Shown: positions 33,187-42,439, counted from the first letter of the stretch. The stretch is DNA of 51,671 nt from Bacillus sp. OK048 (GCF_900103525.1 NZ_FNHN01000021.1:1-51671); one strand, 5' to 3'. The notes: generated by a model from the sequence alone, not told the origin. Numbers and translations are program-made.

Positions 33187-33236
33187 CTTGCTGTTTATTG
33201 CTTCTAACAAAGCAGACATATAAAAAATGCCTATTT

Positions 33237-33264
33237 AAGACAGGTCGGGCGACTTGTCTTTTTT
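33237..33264 (+). terminator. Terminator of yabR
   Basis: AAGACAGGTC (33237-33246) pairs with GACTTGTCTT (33251-33260) with one G-T pair, loop GGGC, followed by TTTTG. Confidence 0.9.
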
Positions 33265-33276
33265 GTATAGGTTCTG

Positions 33277-33545
33277 TTATAACAGAATGTTGATTTCACT
33301 CTGTTCGAAAAATAAGCGGAGAAATTCCGTCTATATTGGGAAATACCCATATTTCCCTTAAAATAAGCGGAGTTTTTCCGGTTATCCGATCCAAATCGAT
33401 GAATTTTGTCTTATTTAGAGAAGTTAAGCGGAATATCTCCGCTTATATCTGCTTCTAAAGCCTCCACTATATACAATAACCGGAAATTCTCCGCTTATGA
33501 ATTCTTATACCTACACGAAAATCAACAATAAATAATATCAGAGCC
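33277..33545 (+). repeat. Dispersed intergenic repeat, copy 2 of 3
   Basis: Same orientation and length as the copies at 226 and 50965. It carries the four hairpin modules near 33309-33335, 33360-33385, 33422-33447 and 33476-33499; the third is a perfect stem, TAAGCGGA with TCCGCTTA. Its left edge overlaps a 16-base palindrome, TTCTGTTATAACAGAA (33272-33287 region). It lies between the yabR terminator and the terminator of the tRNA gene. Apart from this, 33265-33552 holds nothing I can identify. Confidence 0.9.
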
Positions 33546-33552
33546 GTTGTAT

Positions 33553-33579
33553 AAAAAAAAGCATCGATTACATCGATGC
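33553..33579 (-). terminator. Terminator of tRNA-Met
   Basis: GCATCGAT (33561-33568) pairs with ATCGATGC (33572-33579). The A run 33553-33560 reads as eight T on the - strand, so it ends the tRNA transcript. Confidence 0.9.
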
Positions 33580-33588
33580 TTTTCGTTA

Positions 33589-33662
33589 TAGCGGCGGAGG
33601 GGATCGAACCCCCGACCTTACGGGTATGAACCGTACGCTCTAGCCAGCTGAGCTACACCGCC
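33589..33662 (-). tRNA. tRNA-Met (anticodon CAU), elongator type
   Basis: On the - strand the 74 bases fold as a full cloverleaf. The acceptor begins GGCGGTG, the D arm is GCTC...GAGC, the anticodon stem TACGG/CCGTA encloses TTCATAC with CAT, and the T arm has TTCGATC. A G-U pair closes the acceptor and the discriminator is A. CCA is not encoded. The G1-U72 closing pair and lack of initiator features point to the elongator. In B. subtilis a tRNA-Met lies at the same place with a tRNA-Glu beside it; here it is alone. Confidence 0.96.
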
Positions 33663-33799
33663 ATGTGTTTAAGACACAAGTTATATAATACATAGGATAA
33701 ATCAAGGTGTCAATGAATTTTTAGGATAATAAAAATTTTATTCCCCATTCCGACATATCCTATATTTGTAAACATTATTTGAATGAATATAGTGAAAAC

Positions 33800-33864
33800 C
33801 GTCGAACGAAACTTTCTGACTATTCACTAATTTGACAAAATTTTAAGTCTATTAATTTTATAAT
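33800..33864 (+). promoter_or_regulatory. Spo0A-activated sigma-A promoter of spoIIE
   Basis: TTGACA (33832-33837) and TATAAT (33859-33864) are both consensus but 21 bases apart, the unusual spacing of B. subtilis spoIIE and spoIIG, which need phosphorylated Spo0A. CGTCGAA (33800-33806) upstream is a one-mismatch 0A box. The gap 33663-33799 otherwise shows nothing I recognise. Confidence 0.82.
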
Positions 33865-33899
33865 AGTTTTCAACGAGAATTAATAGAGGAGAGTGACTT

Positions 33900-36380
33900 A
33901 TGGAAAAGCTAGAACGGAGTTTACTAGAACCGGTCGGAGAGTTGAACTTTCGATCTTCTAAATGGTCTTGGGAGACTATCTTAAAAAAATTCCAGTTAAA
34001 AGTTGAATCCTTCTTGTTAATAAAGGGTTATCTTTTACTTTTGGTAGGTTTCTTACTTGGAAGAGCATTGATCTTGTCCACGCTTGCTCCCTTTAGCTTG
34101 CCATTTTTCGCTGCCGTCTTTTTAGTAAAAAGAGATCGTTCGCCCCTCGCGTTAGTAGGGTTGGTTGCAGGTGCAGCAACTGTCTCCTTAAAGAACGCAG
34201 CCTTTACCTTTTTGGTATCCGTTCTCTTTTTAGTTATTTATCGGATTAGTGAGAAGTGGATAAAAAATGAAATGAGAATGATTCCTTTTTTTGTGGCCAT
34301 CATTCTTGGGATAGGGAAGCTAGCCGAGGCTTTTATTATTTCTAGACAATTGTCATTATATGACGTACTGATGGTTGGTGTTCAGGCAAGTTTAGCTTTT
34401 ATCCTAACGCTCATTTTTTTACAGAGTATTCCCTTGTTAATTTTAAACAAGCGCAGACAAATGTTAAAAACAGAGGAAATTGTTTGCTTAATTATCATGC
34501 TTGCTTCGATTTTGACCGGAACAATCGGCTGGAAAATTTATGATTTATCACTTGAACATATTATGTCCCGCTATCTCGTTTTAGTATTTTCATTTATTGC
34601 TGGTGCCACAGTAGGTTCGACTGTAGGTGTCGTAACAGGGTTAATTTTTAGTCTTGCTAGTGTTTCAAGTTTTTATCATATGAGCTTACTTGCCTTTTCT
34701 GGGGTATTAGGCGGTTTATTAAAAGAAGGGAAAAAAATAGGTGTTGCGATTGGTTTATTTATTGCAACACTATTAATTGGGATGTATGGACAGGAAGGCG
34801 GTTCAGGCTCTTTAACCACGACACTATTAGAATCCGCTGCAGCGATTTTCCTTTTTTTATTAACACCTCAGCTATTTACCTCAAAATTGGCCAAATATAT
34901 TCCCGGCACACCAGAGTACACAAGTGAACAGCAAAAATACATGAGGAAAATGCGTGATGTAACAGCACAAAGAGTCGCCCAATTTTCAAATGTCTTTCAT
35001 GCTCTATCAAAAAGTTTTTCACAGATGGAAGTAAAACCTAGTGATAATGAACATGAACGTGAAATGGATTATTTTATGAGCCATGTTACCGAAAAAACAT
35101 GTAATACATGCTTTAAGAAGGAACAATGCTGGGCAAAGAATTTTAATACAACCTATGGCTATATGGAGGAGATTATTCATGAAATGGACCAAAATCAGGG
35201 AATAGTCTCGCAAAAGCTTTCTAGAGAATGGGACAAACACTGCACGCGCTCAAAAAGAGTGTATGAAGCGGTTCAGCAGGAATTAACATTTTTTCAAGCA
35301 AACCAAAAATTAAAGAAACAAGTACAAGAAAGTAGAAAACTAGTAGCCGATCAACTTCTTGGTGTATCAGAGGTCATGGATAACTTTGCAAAGGAAATTC
35401 AGCGCGAAAGAGAGAATCATCATAAGCAGGAAGAACAAATTATGGAGGCAATTCAGGCCTTCGGTATTCATGTTGAACATGTTGAGATATATAGTCTTGA
35501 GTCAGGGAATGTGGATATAGAAATGTCTGTGCCGTTCTGTAATGGGCATGGTGAGTGTGAAAAATTAATCGCCCCGATGCTGTCGGATATTCTTGGTGAA
35601 CAAATTATCGTAAGCTCTGAAGAATGTGCAGCATACCCGAATGGCTTCTGCCATGTAGTGTTTCGATCATCAAAAGCCTATGCCATTGAAACAGGAATGG
35701 CTCATGCAGCGATGGATGGCGGTTTTGTATCAGGTGACAGCTATTCAACGATGGAATTAGGATTAGGGAAATTTGCGATTGCGATTAGTGATGGCATGGG
35801 AAATGGTGAAAGAGCTCATTATGAAAGTAAAGAGACGCTACAACTTCTACAAAAAATACTGCAATCTGGAATTGAAGAAAAAGTCGCGATAAAATCAGTG
35901 AATTCGATTCTTTCCCTTCGGACGACAGATGAAATCTTTTCGACATTAGATTTAGCCATGATTGACCTGCAGAATGCATCAGCGAGATTTCTCAAGATTG
36001 GTTCAACCCCTAGTTTTATCAAAAGGGGAAATAAAGTAATCAAAATTCAGGCAAGTAATTTACCAATCGGTATGTTAGAAGAATTTGAAGTCGATGTGGT
36101 TAGTGAGCAATTAAAAGCAGGCGATTTACTAATCATGATGAGTGATGGAATCTTTGAAGGTCCCAAGCATGTGGAAAATTATGATTTATGGATGAAACGA
36201 AAAATTCAAGAACTCCAAACCGATGATCCACAGGAAATATCAGATTTAATCTTGGAAGAGGTTATTCGCGCGCGGGATAACTTAATTGGAGATGATATGA
36301 CCATTGCGGTGGCAAAAATAAAACATAATACACCCAAATGGGCAAGTATTCCGATTACAAAGATGAAGAAAAGAGCGTAA
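33900..36380 (+). CDS. spoIIE: Stage II sporulation protein E, PP2C phosphatase
   Basis: This 826-residue protein has a polytopic membrane domain of about ten spans (residues 38-325), a central region that oligomerises and contacts FtsZ (about 330-590, with cysteine-rich CNTCFKKEQCW), and a C-terminal PP2C phosphatase (about 595-815). Metal-binding aspartates lie in SDGMGNGERA (D631), MMSDGIFEG (D749) and GDDMTIAVAKI. SpoIIE sits at the polar septum and dephosphorylates SpoIIAA, freeing sigma-F in the forespore. The ATG follows GAGGAGAGTGACTT. Confidence 0.98.
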   Translation: MEKLERSLLEPVGELNFRSSKWSWETILKKFQLKVESFLLIKGYLLLLVGFLLGRALILSTLAPFSLPFFAAVFLVKRDRSPLALVGLVAGAATVSLKNAAFTFLVSVLFLVIYRISEKWIKNEMRMIPFFVAIILGIGKLAEAFIISRQLSLYDVLMVGVQASLAFILTLIFLQSIPLLILNKRRQMLKTEEIVCLIIMLASILTGTIGWKIYDLSLEHIMSRYLVLVFSFIAGATVGSTVGVVTGLIFSLASVSSFYHMSLLAFSGVLGGLLKEGKKIGVAIGLFIATLLIGMYGQEGGSGSLTTTLLESAAAIFLFLLTPQLFTSKLAKYIPGTPEYTSEQQKYMRKMRDVTAQRVAQFSNVFHALSKSFSQMEVKPSDNEHEREMDYFMSHVTEKTCNTCFKKEQCWAKNFNTTYGYMEEIIHEMDQNQGIVSQKLSREWDKHCTRSKRVYEAVQQELTFFQANQKLKKQVQESRKLVADQLLGVSEVMDNFAKEIQRERENHHKQEEQIMEAIQAFGIHVEHVEIYSLESGNVDIEMSVPFCNGHGECEKLIAPMLSDILGEQIIVSSEECAAYPNGFCHVVFRSSKAYAIETGMAHAAMDGGFVSGDSYSTMELGLGKFAIAISDGMGNGERAHYESKETLQLLQKILQSGIEEKVAIKSVNSILSLRTTDEIFSTLDLAMIDLQNASARFLKIGSTPSFIKRGNKVIKIQASNLPIGMLEEFEVDVVSEQLKAGDLLIMMSDGIFEGPKHVENYDLWMKRKIQELQTDDPQEISDLILEEVIRARDNLIGDDMTIAVAKIKHNTPKWASIPITKMKKRA

Positions 36381-36469
36381 TCAACTATTTTATCCAGTCT
36401 ATTCTTTATTATGTATAAATCCCCTTCACCGTGTCGAGAATGGAAGTAACTCGAAAAAGTGGAGGGAGA

Positions 36470-37213
36470 ATGAGTATGTATACAGGGAAAATTCGTCAGA
36501 TTCTATTACTAACAGACGGCTGTTCTAATCAAGGAGAGGATCCCATTGCCATGGCTGCACTTGCAAAGGAACAAGGCATATCTGTAAATGTAATCGGTGT
36601 AATGGAACAGGATGTAATTGATGAAAAGGGATTGACAGAAATTGAAGGAATAGCGATGTCTGGCGGTGGAGTCAGTCAAATTGTTTATGCTCAACAACTC
36701 TCACAAACCGTTCAGATGGTGACGCGAAAAGCGATGACCCAAACAATCCAGGGTGTAGTAAATCGAGAATTACAGCAAATTCTTGGTCGATCACAGACCA
36801 TTGAAGATCTTCCTCCAGAAAAAAGGGGAGAAGTAATGGAAGTAGTCGATGAACTTGGAGAAACTGTCGAATTAGAGGTGTTGATTCTTGTCGATACAAG
36901 CGCAAGTATGAAACACAAGCTTCCTACTGTTAAAGAAGCTCTACTTGACCTTTCTCTAAGCTTGAATGCACGGACGGGTGATAATCAGTTTGCTGTTTTT
37001 GTATTTCCCGGGAAAAAGAATGATGTCGAAAAAATTCTAGATTGGACGCCAAAGTTACAAACTTTGACAAGTATCTTCTCCCAGCTTACAACAGGAGGGA
37101 TTACTCCAACTGGACCTGCCATTCGAACAGCACTATCCTCATTTAGTTCAAAACGTTCATTAAGGAGTCTTTTGAATAGTGATGATGAATCATTCCTTGA
37201 AGAGTCGATGTAG
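36470..37213 (+). CDS. yabS: VWA-domain protein YabS
   Basis: The 247-residue protein matches YabS. A first segment (LLLTDGCSNQGEDP, residues 10-23) looks like a vWA metal-site loop and a second (LILVDTSASM, about 138-147) has the full DxSxS MIDAS motif. vWA domains usually mediate metal-dependent protein contacts; the partner of YabS is unknown. The ATG at 36470 is favoured by GGAGGGA (36461-36467), although the spacing is short; a GTG at 36431 would give 13 more residues. It overlaps the prkD frame by about 32 bases, suggesting coupling. Confidence 0.88.
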   Translation: MSMYTGKIRQILLLTDGCSNQGEDPIAMAALAKEQGISVNVIGVMEQDVIDEKGLTEIEGIAMSGGGVSQIVYAQQLSQTVQMVTRKAMTQTIQGVVNRELQQILGRSQTIEDLPPEKRGEVMEVVDELGETVELEVLILVDTSASMKHKLPTVKEALLDLSLSLNARTGDNQFAVFVFPGKKNDVEKILDWTPKLQTLTSIFSQLTTGGITPTGPAIRTALSSFSSKRSLRSLLNSDDESFLEESM

Positions 37214-38207
37214 GGTTGCACCTGGTACTGTAATAACGGGGAAATGGCATTCAAATAAATATACAATTCTAAAGGAATTAGGATATGGAGCAAACGGCAT
37301 TGTCTATCTTGCAAAGTTTAAGAATACGCAAGTAGCATTAAAGATGAGTGATAATGGAATGTCGATTACCTCTGAGGTAAACGTATTAAGGTCGTTTGCG
37401 AAGGTCCAAGGGTCAACCCTCGGACCTTCTTTGCTTGATGTGGACGATTGGAAAAGTAATCAAGGTCAAATTTCCTTCTATGCAATGGAATATATTCAAG
37501 GTCCTGATTTATTGACCTTTATCCAAAATACAGGTAAAGCATGGACCACTGTTCTCTTCCTACAATTATTAAATGATTTGAATAAGCTCCATGAAAACGG
37601 CTGGGTTTTTGGGGATTTAAAGCCAGAAAACCTCATTGTTACAGGCCCAACCCCAAGGATTAGATGCATTGATGTCGGTGGGACAACGCTAAAAGGAAGA
37701 GCCATTAAGGAATTTACTGAGTTTTATGACCGTGGGTATTGGGGATTAGGAACGAGAAAAGCAGATCCAGCCTATGATTTATTTGCAGTTGCGATGATTA
37801 TGATTAATACAGCCTATCCCAAACGGTTTAATAAGACAACAGGAGGGATTTCGCAGCTTAGAGAAGCAATTAGAAAACAAAAGGAATTACTTCCATTAGA
37901 AAGAGTGATTGTAAAAGCACTGCAAGGGCAGTATTCAAATGCACTTCACATGAGAACAGAATTATTGACGTTAGTCATCGATAAAAAAACCCCTGAATCT
38001 CATACTAAAGCAGCTGTTACCAATACCAATACAAACACCAACAGCACCATGCAAAAACAAAAGATAAACCAGGCTGGAACACAACAACCTAAATCCCGGC
38101 AGAATTACCGAAGAAAAAAGAAAAAAAGTCGCTGGATGGAAACCATCATTATCACAATTTTCCTCGCACTTTTATACCTTTTGTATATTTTTCAAAAACT
38201 TCTTTAA
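37182..38207 (+). CDS. prkD: Hanks-type serine/threonine protein kinase PrkD (YabT)
   Basis: This 341-residue protein has a kinase domain (about 25-260) and a C-terminal membrane anchor (about 318-338). The nucleotide loop is GYGANG, the ATP lysine is in VALKMS, and the catalytic loop is GDLKPEN. As in B. subtilis YabT, the HRD histidine/arginine is replaced (FGD) and the DFG motif reads DVGG. YabT is made during sporulation, is activated by DNA, and phosphorylates targets including RecA. The start is uncertain: ATG at 37182 or 37185, or GTG at 37179; AAGGAG (37162-37166) is rather distant from all of them. Confidence 0.93.
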   Translation: MMNHSLKSRCRVAPGTVITGKWHSNKYTILKELGYGANGIVYLAKFKNTQVALKMSDNGMSITSEVNVLRSFAKVQGSTLGPSLLDVDDWKSNQGQISFYAMEYIQGPDLLTFIQNTGKAWTTVLFLQLLNDLNKLHENGWVFGDLKPENLIVTGPTPRIRCIDVGGTTLKGRAIKEFTEFYDRGYWGLGTRKADPAYDLFAVAMIMINTAYPKRFNKTTGGISQLREAIRKQKELLPLERVIVKALQGQYSNALHMRTELLTLVIDKKTPESHTKAAVTNTNTNTNSTMQKQKINQAGTQQPKSRQNYRRKKKKSRWMETIIITIFLALLYLLYIFQKLL

Positions 38208-38253
38208 TTTTTGAAACTAAACGCCAAACATTTCGTATAAAAGGGAATAAGAA

Positions 38254-38298
38254 AAGCGGAAGGACACTAGCCGCTAGGGCTGCTTGCGCTGGACAGTA
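38254..38298 (-). repeat. Fragment of the hairpin-element family
   Basis: Read on the - strand, the end CTTCCGCTTTTC and the segment CAGCGCAAGCAGCCCTAG resemble the right and left edges of the element at 10304-10430. It is much shorter, about 45 bases, and probably a remnant. Confidence 0.5.
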
Positions 38299-38333
38299 AT
38301 CTAAGTTCAAAAAACTTTCTTATTTTTTTAAAA

Positions 38334-38363
38334 AAAGGCCTAATCAATTAGGTCTTTGTTTTT
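38334..38363 (+). terminator. Terminator after prkD
   Basis: AAAGGCCTAAT (38334-38344) pairs with ATTAGGTCTTT (38347-38357), one G-T pair, followed by GTTTTTG. Confidence 0.82.
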
Positions 38364-38391
38364 GATACTTTTGTTCCAAAAGTGGTAAGCT
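38362..38391 (+). promoter_or_regulatory. Possible tilS promoter
   Basis: TTGATA (38362-38367), 18 bases, TAAGCT (38386-38391). The -10 box is a weak match. Confidence 0.35.
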
Positions 38392-38440
38392 AGTGATATT
38401 CAATTTTTTAAAAAGAAATTAACTTAAGGAAGAATGCAAA

Positions 38441-39829
38441 ATGTTAGAAACCAAGGTAGCTTCCTTTCTAGATCATCACTCATTTATTATGCAAAACAAA
38501 AAAATGGTGGTGGGTGTTTCGGGTGGTCCAGATTCTCTGGCAATGCTGCACTACCTGTGGGGACAAAAAGAAAAGAATAATCTTTCTATTGTAGCAGCGC
38601 ATGTTGATCATATGTTTCGTGGTCAAGAGTCATTTGAGGATGCAATGTTCGTAAAAAAATATTGTGAACAAAAAGGCATCCCTTTTGAAATGGCACAAAT
38701 TAATGTTCCAGAGATAATTGAGCAAACAAAGAAAAACTCACAAGTGGCATCAAGACAAGCAAGATACGGATTTTTTGAAGAAATTATGGTTAAATACGAT
38801 TATAACTATTTAGCCCTTGGCCACCATGGAGATGACCAGGTGGAAACGATTCTAATGAGAATGACAAGAGGAAGTTCTGGTGCAGCAAGAGCAGGGATCC
38901 CATTTTTAAGACCTTTTGGAAACGGATTTATTTTTCGCCCGTTTTTATCCTTAACAAAAGAAGAACTTGCTGATTATTGTCAGAAGCAAAGTTTGGTACC
39001 AAGAATCGACCCAAGTAACAAAAAAAATATTTATAGTAGGAATCGCTTTCGTAAAGAAGTTCTTCCTTTTTTAAAAGCAGAAAATCAGCATGTTCATGAG
39101 CATTTTCAGCGTTTTAGTGAAGATATCCAAAATGATGAAATACTTCTTCAGGAATTAACTGTCCAAAGAATGAATAAAGTAATGAAAATGAGTGAAGACA
39201 ATAAGGTTACCATTGACATTATCCCATTTTTAGAAGTGCCAATTCCTTTACAAAGAAGAGGGATTCAACTAATATTAAACTATCTTTACAAAGTAATACC
39301 TATGTCACTTTCTGCTTTACATATTGATCATGTTCTATTTTTAATTCGACATCATCATCCGTCTGGAACTCTTGATTTTCCTAACGGTTTGAAAGTTATT
39401 CGAACTTATTCCAAACTTTCGTTCCAATTTGAAGTAGAAGAGGTTTCTCCCTATTCCTTTGAGTTGTCAGGACCTAGTGGGATTGTACTACCTAACGGGG
39501 CAAGTGTAAGAATGGATGTCATTGTTGAAAAGGAAAACATTGTAACAAAGGGATGTTATGCAATATTTCCCGCGGACAAGGTTAACCTGCCCATCAAGAT
39601 TCGAACCAGAAAAATAGGGGATCGCATGGATCTAAAAGGAATGTCAGGAACGAAAAAGCTAAAAGACATTTTTATCGATAGTAAAATTCCTATTCAGGAT
39701 CGAGATACATGGCCTGTTATTACTGACAGTAATGGGCGGATTATATGGCTTCCTGGCATAAAGAAATCTGCAATCGAAGGCATGAATCATTCAACAAGTC
39801 AGTATATACTACTCACATATATTAAGTAA
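38441..39829 (+). CDS. tilS: tRNA(Ile)-lysidine synthetase
   Basis: The 462-residue enzyme converts C34 of the CAU-anticodon isoleucine tRNA to lysidine so that it reads AUA codons; it is essential. The N-terminal PP-loop ATPase motif SGGPDS is at residues 27-32 and HVDHMFRG and GHHGDDQVET are the family's other active-site blocks. The C-terminal domain includes KIRTRKIGDRMDLKGMSGTKKLKD. AAGGAAGAATGCAAA precedes the ATG. It leads the tilS-hprT-ftsH order seen throughout Bacilli. Confidence 0.96.
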   Translation: MLETKVASFLDHHSFIMQNKKMVVGVSGGPDSLAMLHYLWGQKEKNNLSIVAAHVDHMFRGQESFEDAMFVKKYCEQKGIPFEMAQINVPEIIEQTKKNSQVASRQARYGFFEEIMVKYDYNYLALGHHGDDQVETILMRMTRGSSGAARAGIPFLRPFGNGFIFRPFLSLTKEELADYCQKQSLVPRIDPSNKKNIYSRNRFRKEVLPFLKAENQHVHEHFQRFSEDIQNDEILLQELTVQRMNKVMKMSEDNKVTIDIIPFLEVPIPLQRRGIQLILNYLYKVIPMSLSALHIDHVLFLIRHHHPSGTLDFPNGLKVIRTYSKLSFQFEVEEVSPYSFELSGPSGIVLPNGASVRMDVIVEKENIVTKGCYAIFPADKVNLPIKIRTRKIGDRMDLKGMSGTKKLKDIFIDSKIPIQDRDTWPVITDSNGRIIWLPGIKKSAIEGMNHSTSQYILLTYIK

Positions 39830-39852
39830 TGATCTTCTAGGAGGCACAATTG

Positions 39853-40401
39853 ATGATGAACCAGGATATTGAAAAGGTGTTAGTTTCAGAAGCGGAAATT
39901 CAGGAAAAGATTAAGGTATTGGCAGCGGAATTAACGGAGGAATATAAAGATAGTGTCCCTCTTGCAATTTGCGTTCTAAAGGGTGCAATGCCATTTATGG
40001 CTGATTTACTAAAACGTATGGATTGCTATCTGGAAATGGATTTTATGGATGTATCAAGCTATGGATCTGGCTTTGTTTCTTCAGGAGAAGTGAAAATCCT
40101 AAAGGATTTAGATACTTCTGTTGAAGGAAGGGACATCTTAATCATTGAGGATATCATTGATAGCGGCTTAACATTAAGCTATCTCGTTGATTTATTCCGT
40201 TACCGGAAGGCAAAGTCAATCAAAATTGTAACCTTACTTGACAAACCAACAGGAAGGAAGAGTGCAATTAAAGCAGATTACGTTGGTTTTATTGTCCCAG
40301 ACGAATTTGTGGTTGGATACGGTTTAGATTATCTCGAAAAATACCGTAATCTTCCATATATTGGTGTTTTGAAACCTGAAGTATATAGCAATAATCTTTA
40401 A
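39853..40401 (+). CDS. hprT: Hypoxanthine(-guanine) phosphoribosyltransferase
   Basis: The 182-residue enzyme salvages hypoxanthine and guanine with PRPP to give IMP and GMP. The PRPP-binding motif EDIIDSG is at residues 99-105, within LIIEDIIDSGLTLSYL, and MDVSSYGSG is the flexible loop. The ATG at 39853 follows GGAGG (39840-39844) with eight bases of spacing; a TTG at 39850 is less likely. In Bacillaceae HprT has been reported to bind FtsH and TilS and to bind ppGpp, fitting its position between those genes. Confidence 0.97.
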   Translation: MMNQDIEKVLVSEAEIQEKIKVLAAELTEEYKDSVPLAICVLKGAMPFMADLLKRMDCYLEMDFMDVSSYGSGFVSSGEVKILKDLDTSVEGRDILIIEDIIDSGLTLSYLVDLFRYRKAKSIKIVTLLDKPTGRKSAIKADYVGFIVPDEFVVGYGLDYLEKYRNLPYIGVLKPEVYSNNL

Positions 40402-40489
40402 GCGAAACTATAACAAGAGTAATTTGAGAATTGGAATGATTTTCTATGATACTATCTAAAAAAGTGTTTATCGTGGGAGGAGGTAAGAG

Positions 40490-42439
40490 ATGAATCGGAT
40501 TTTCCGTAATACCATCTTTTATTTATTGATATTTTTAGTCATAATCGGCGTGGTAAGTTTCTTTAATGGCAGCAACGAACCTACGGACAACATTTCCTAT
40601 AATGAGTTTGTAACTCATTTAGAAAAGGATGAAGTGAGTTCATTTTCTATGCAGCCTGAACGTGGTGTGTTCGAGGTTCGGGGGCAGTTTGAAAAAGGGA
40701 TAAAAGACGGTAAGAACTTTTTAACGTACGTTCCTAACAGTGAAAAGATCTTAGAGCGTATTGATGCGGCAGGTTCGAAGGTAGAAGTTATGCCTGCTAA
40801 GGAAACTAGTGGATGGGTAACATTCTTTACTTCCATCATTCCATTTGTAATCATCTTTATCCTATTCTTCTTCTTATTAAACCAGGCTCAAGGCGGCGGC
40901 AGCCGTGTGATGAACTTCGGTAAGAGTAAAGCTAAGCTTTATAATGATGATAAGAAGAAAGCTCGATTTAAAGATGTAGCAGGTGCTGATGAAGAAAAAC
41001 AAGAGCTAGTCGAAGTAGTAGAATTCCTAAAAGATCCTCGGAAATTTGCGGAACTTGGCGCCCGTATTCCAAAAGGAGTACTTCTTGTTGGTCCTCCAGG
41101 TACAGGTAAAACTTTACTTGCGCGTGCAGTAGCAGGTGAAGCTGGCGTTCCTTTCTTTTCTATTAGTGGTTCTGACTTTGTTGAAATGTTTGTTGGGGTC
41201 GGTGCATCTCGTGTACGTGACTTGTTTGAGAATGCTAAGAAAAATGCACCATGTATCATTTTTATCGATGAGATTGACGCTGTTGGTCGTCAACGTGGTG
41301 CCGGTTTAGGCGGCGGTCACGATGAACGTGAGCAAACCTTGAACCAATTATTAGTTGAGATGGATGGTTTCGGTGCAAATGAAGGAATCATCATCATTGC
41401 AGCGACTAACCGCCCAGATATTCTAGACCCTGCATTGCTTCGTCCGGGACGTTTTGACAGACAAATTACTGTTGACCGCCCAGATGTTAATGGTCGTGAA
41501 GCAGTCCTTAAAGTACATGCCAAGAACAAGCCATTAGATGAATCAGTGAACTTAAAGAATATCGCTATGCGTACACCTGGTTTCTCGGGTGCAGACTTAG
41601 AAAACTTATTAAATGAGGCAGCATTGGTTGCTGCACGTCAGAATAAGAAGAAAGTTGACATGGAAGATATTGATGAAGCTACAGATAGGGTTATTGCAGG
41701 CCCTGCGAAAAAGAGCCGCGTAATTTCTAAGAAAGAACGCAACATTGTAGCTTTCCATGAGGGCGGACATACAGTAATTGGTTTGGTTCTGAATGAGGCG
41801 GATATGGTTCATAAAGTTACGATCGTACCTCGTGGCCAAGCGGGTGGATATGCGGTTATGCTTCCAAGAGAAGACCGTTACTTTATGACCAAACCAGAAT
41901 TACTTGATAAAATTGTTGGTTTATTGGGTGGACGTGTTGCCGAAGAGATTGTCTTTGGTGAAGTAAGTACGGGTGCGCACAATGACTTCCAACGTGCAAC
42001 CGGAATTGCTCGTAAAATGGTTACTGAATATGGTATGAGTGACAAGCTGGGTGTTGGACAATTCGGTCAAGCATCTGGAGGTCAAGTTTTCTTAGGACGT
42101 GACATTCATAACGAACAAAACTATTCTGATGCTATTGCCTTTGAAATTGACCTGGAAATTCAACGGATTCTGAAAGAATGTTATGAAAGAGCTACAACCA
42201 TTCTTACTGAGAATCGAGATAAACTAGATCTGATAGCCAAGACTCTTCTTGAAGTCGAAACGCTCAATGCAGAGCAAATTGAATACTTAATTCAAAATGG
42301 TCGTATGCCAGAGTCTGCTGCCGAGCTTGAAGAATCTAGACCAGTGGATATGAAGAAAATAGATGATGTAAAAGTAAATATCAGTTCAAAGAAGGACGAA
42401 GAATTAACGATCAATCCTTCAGATACAGAGGAAAAGTAA
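40490..42439 (+). CDS. ftsH: Membrane ATP-dependent zinc metalloprotease FtsH
   Basis: This 649-residue protein has two membrane spans (about residues 6-25 and 107-130) around an extracytoplasmic domain, then an AAA+ module and an M41 peptidase. Walker A GPPGTGKT is at 201-208, Walker B is FIDEIDAVG, and the second region of homology holds RPGRFDRQI. The zinc site is HEGGH at 423-427, where most homologues have HExGH with glutamate followed by alanine or another small residue. FtsH degrades misfolded membrane proteins and regulators including SpoVM. GGGAGGAGGTAAGAG precedes the ATG. Confidence 0.98.
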   Translation: MNRIFRNTIFYLLIFLVIIGVVSFFNGSNEPTDNISYNEFVTHLEKDEVSSFSMQPERGVFEVRGQFEKGIKDGKNFLTYVPNSEKILERIDAAGSKVEVMPAKETSGWVTFFTSIIPFVIIFILFFFLLNQAQGGGSRVMNFGKSKAKLYNDDKKKARFKDVAGADEEKQELVEVVEFLKDPRKFAELGARIPKGVLLVGPPGTGKTLLARAVAGEAGVPFFSISGSDFVEMFVGVGASRVRDLFENAKKNAPCIIFIDEIDAVGRQRGAGLGGGHDEREQTLNQLLVEMDGFGANEGIIIIAATNRPDILDPALLRPGRFDRQITVDRPDVNGREAVLKVHAKNKPLDESVNLKNIAMRTPGFSGADLENLLNEAALVAARQNKKKVDMEDIDEATDRVIAGPAKKSRVISKKERNIVAFHEGGHTVIGLVLNEADMVHKVTIVPRGQAGGYAVMLPREDRYFMTKPELLDKIVGLLGGRVAEEIVFGEVSTGAHNDFQRATGIARKMVTEYGMSDKLGVGQFGQASGGQVFLGRDIHNEQNYSDAIAFEIDLEIQRILKECYERATTILTENRDKLDLIAKTLLEVETLNAEQIEYLIQNGRMPESAAELEESRPVDMKKIDDVKVNISSKKDEELTINPSDTEEK

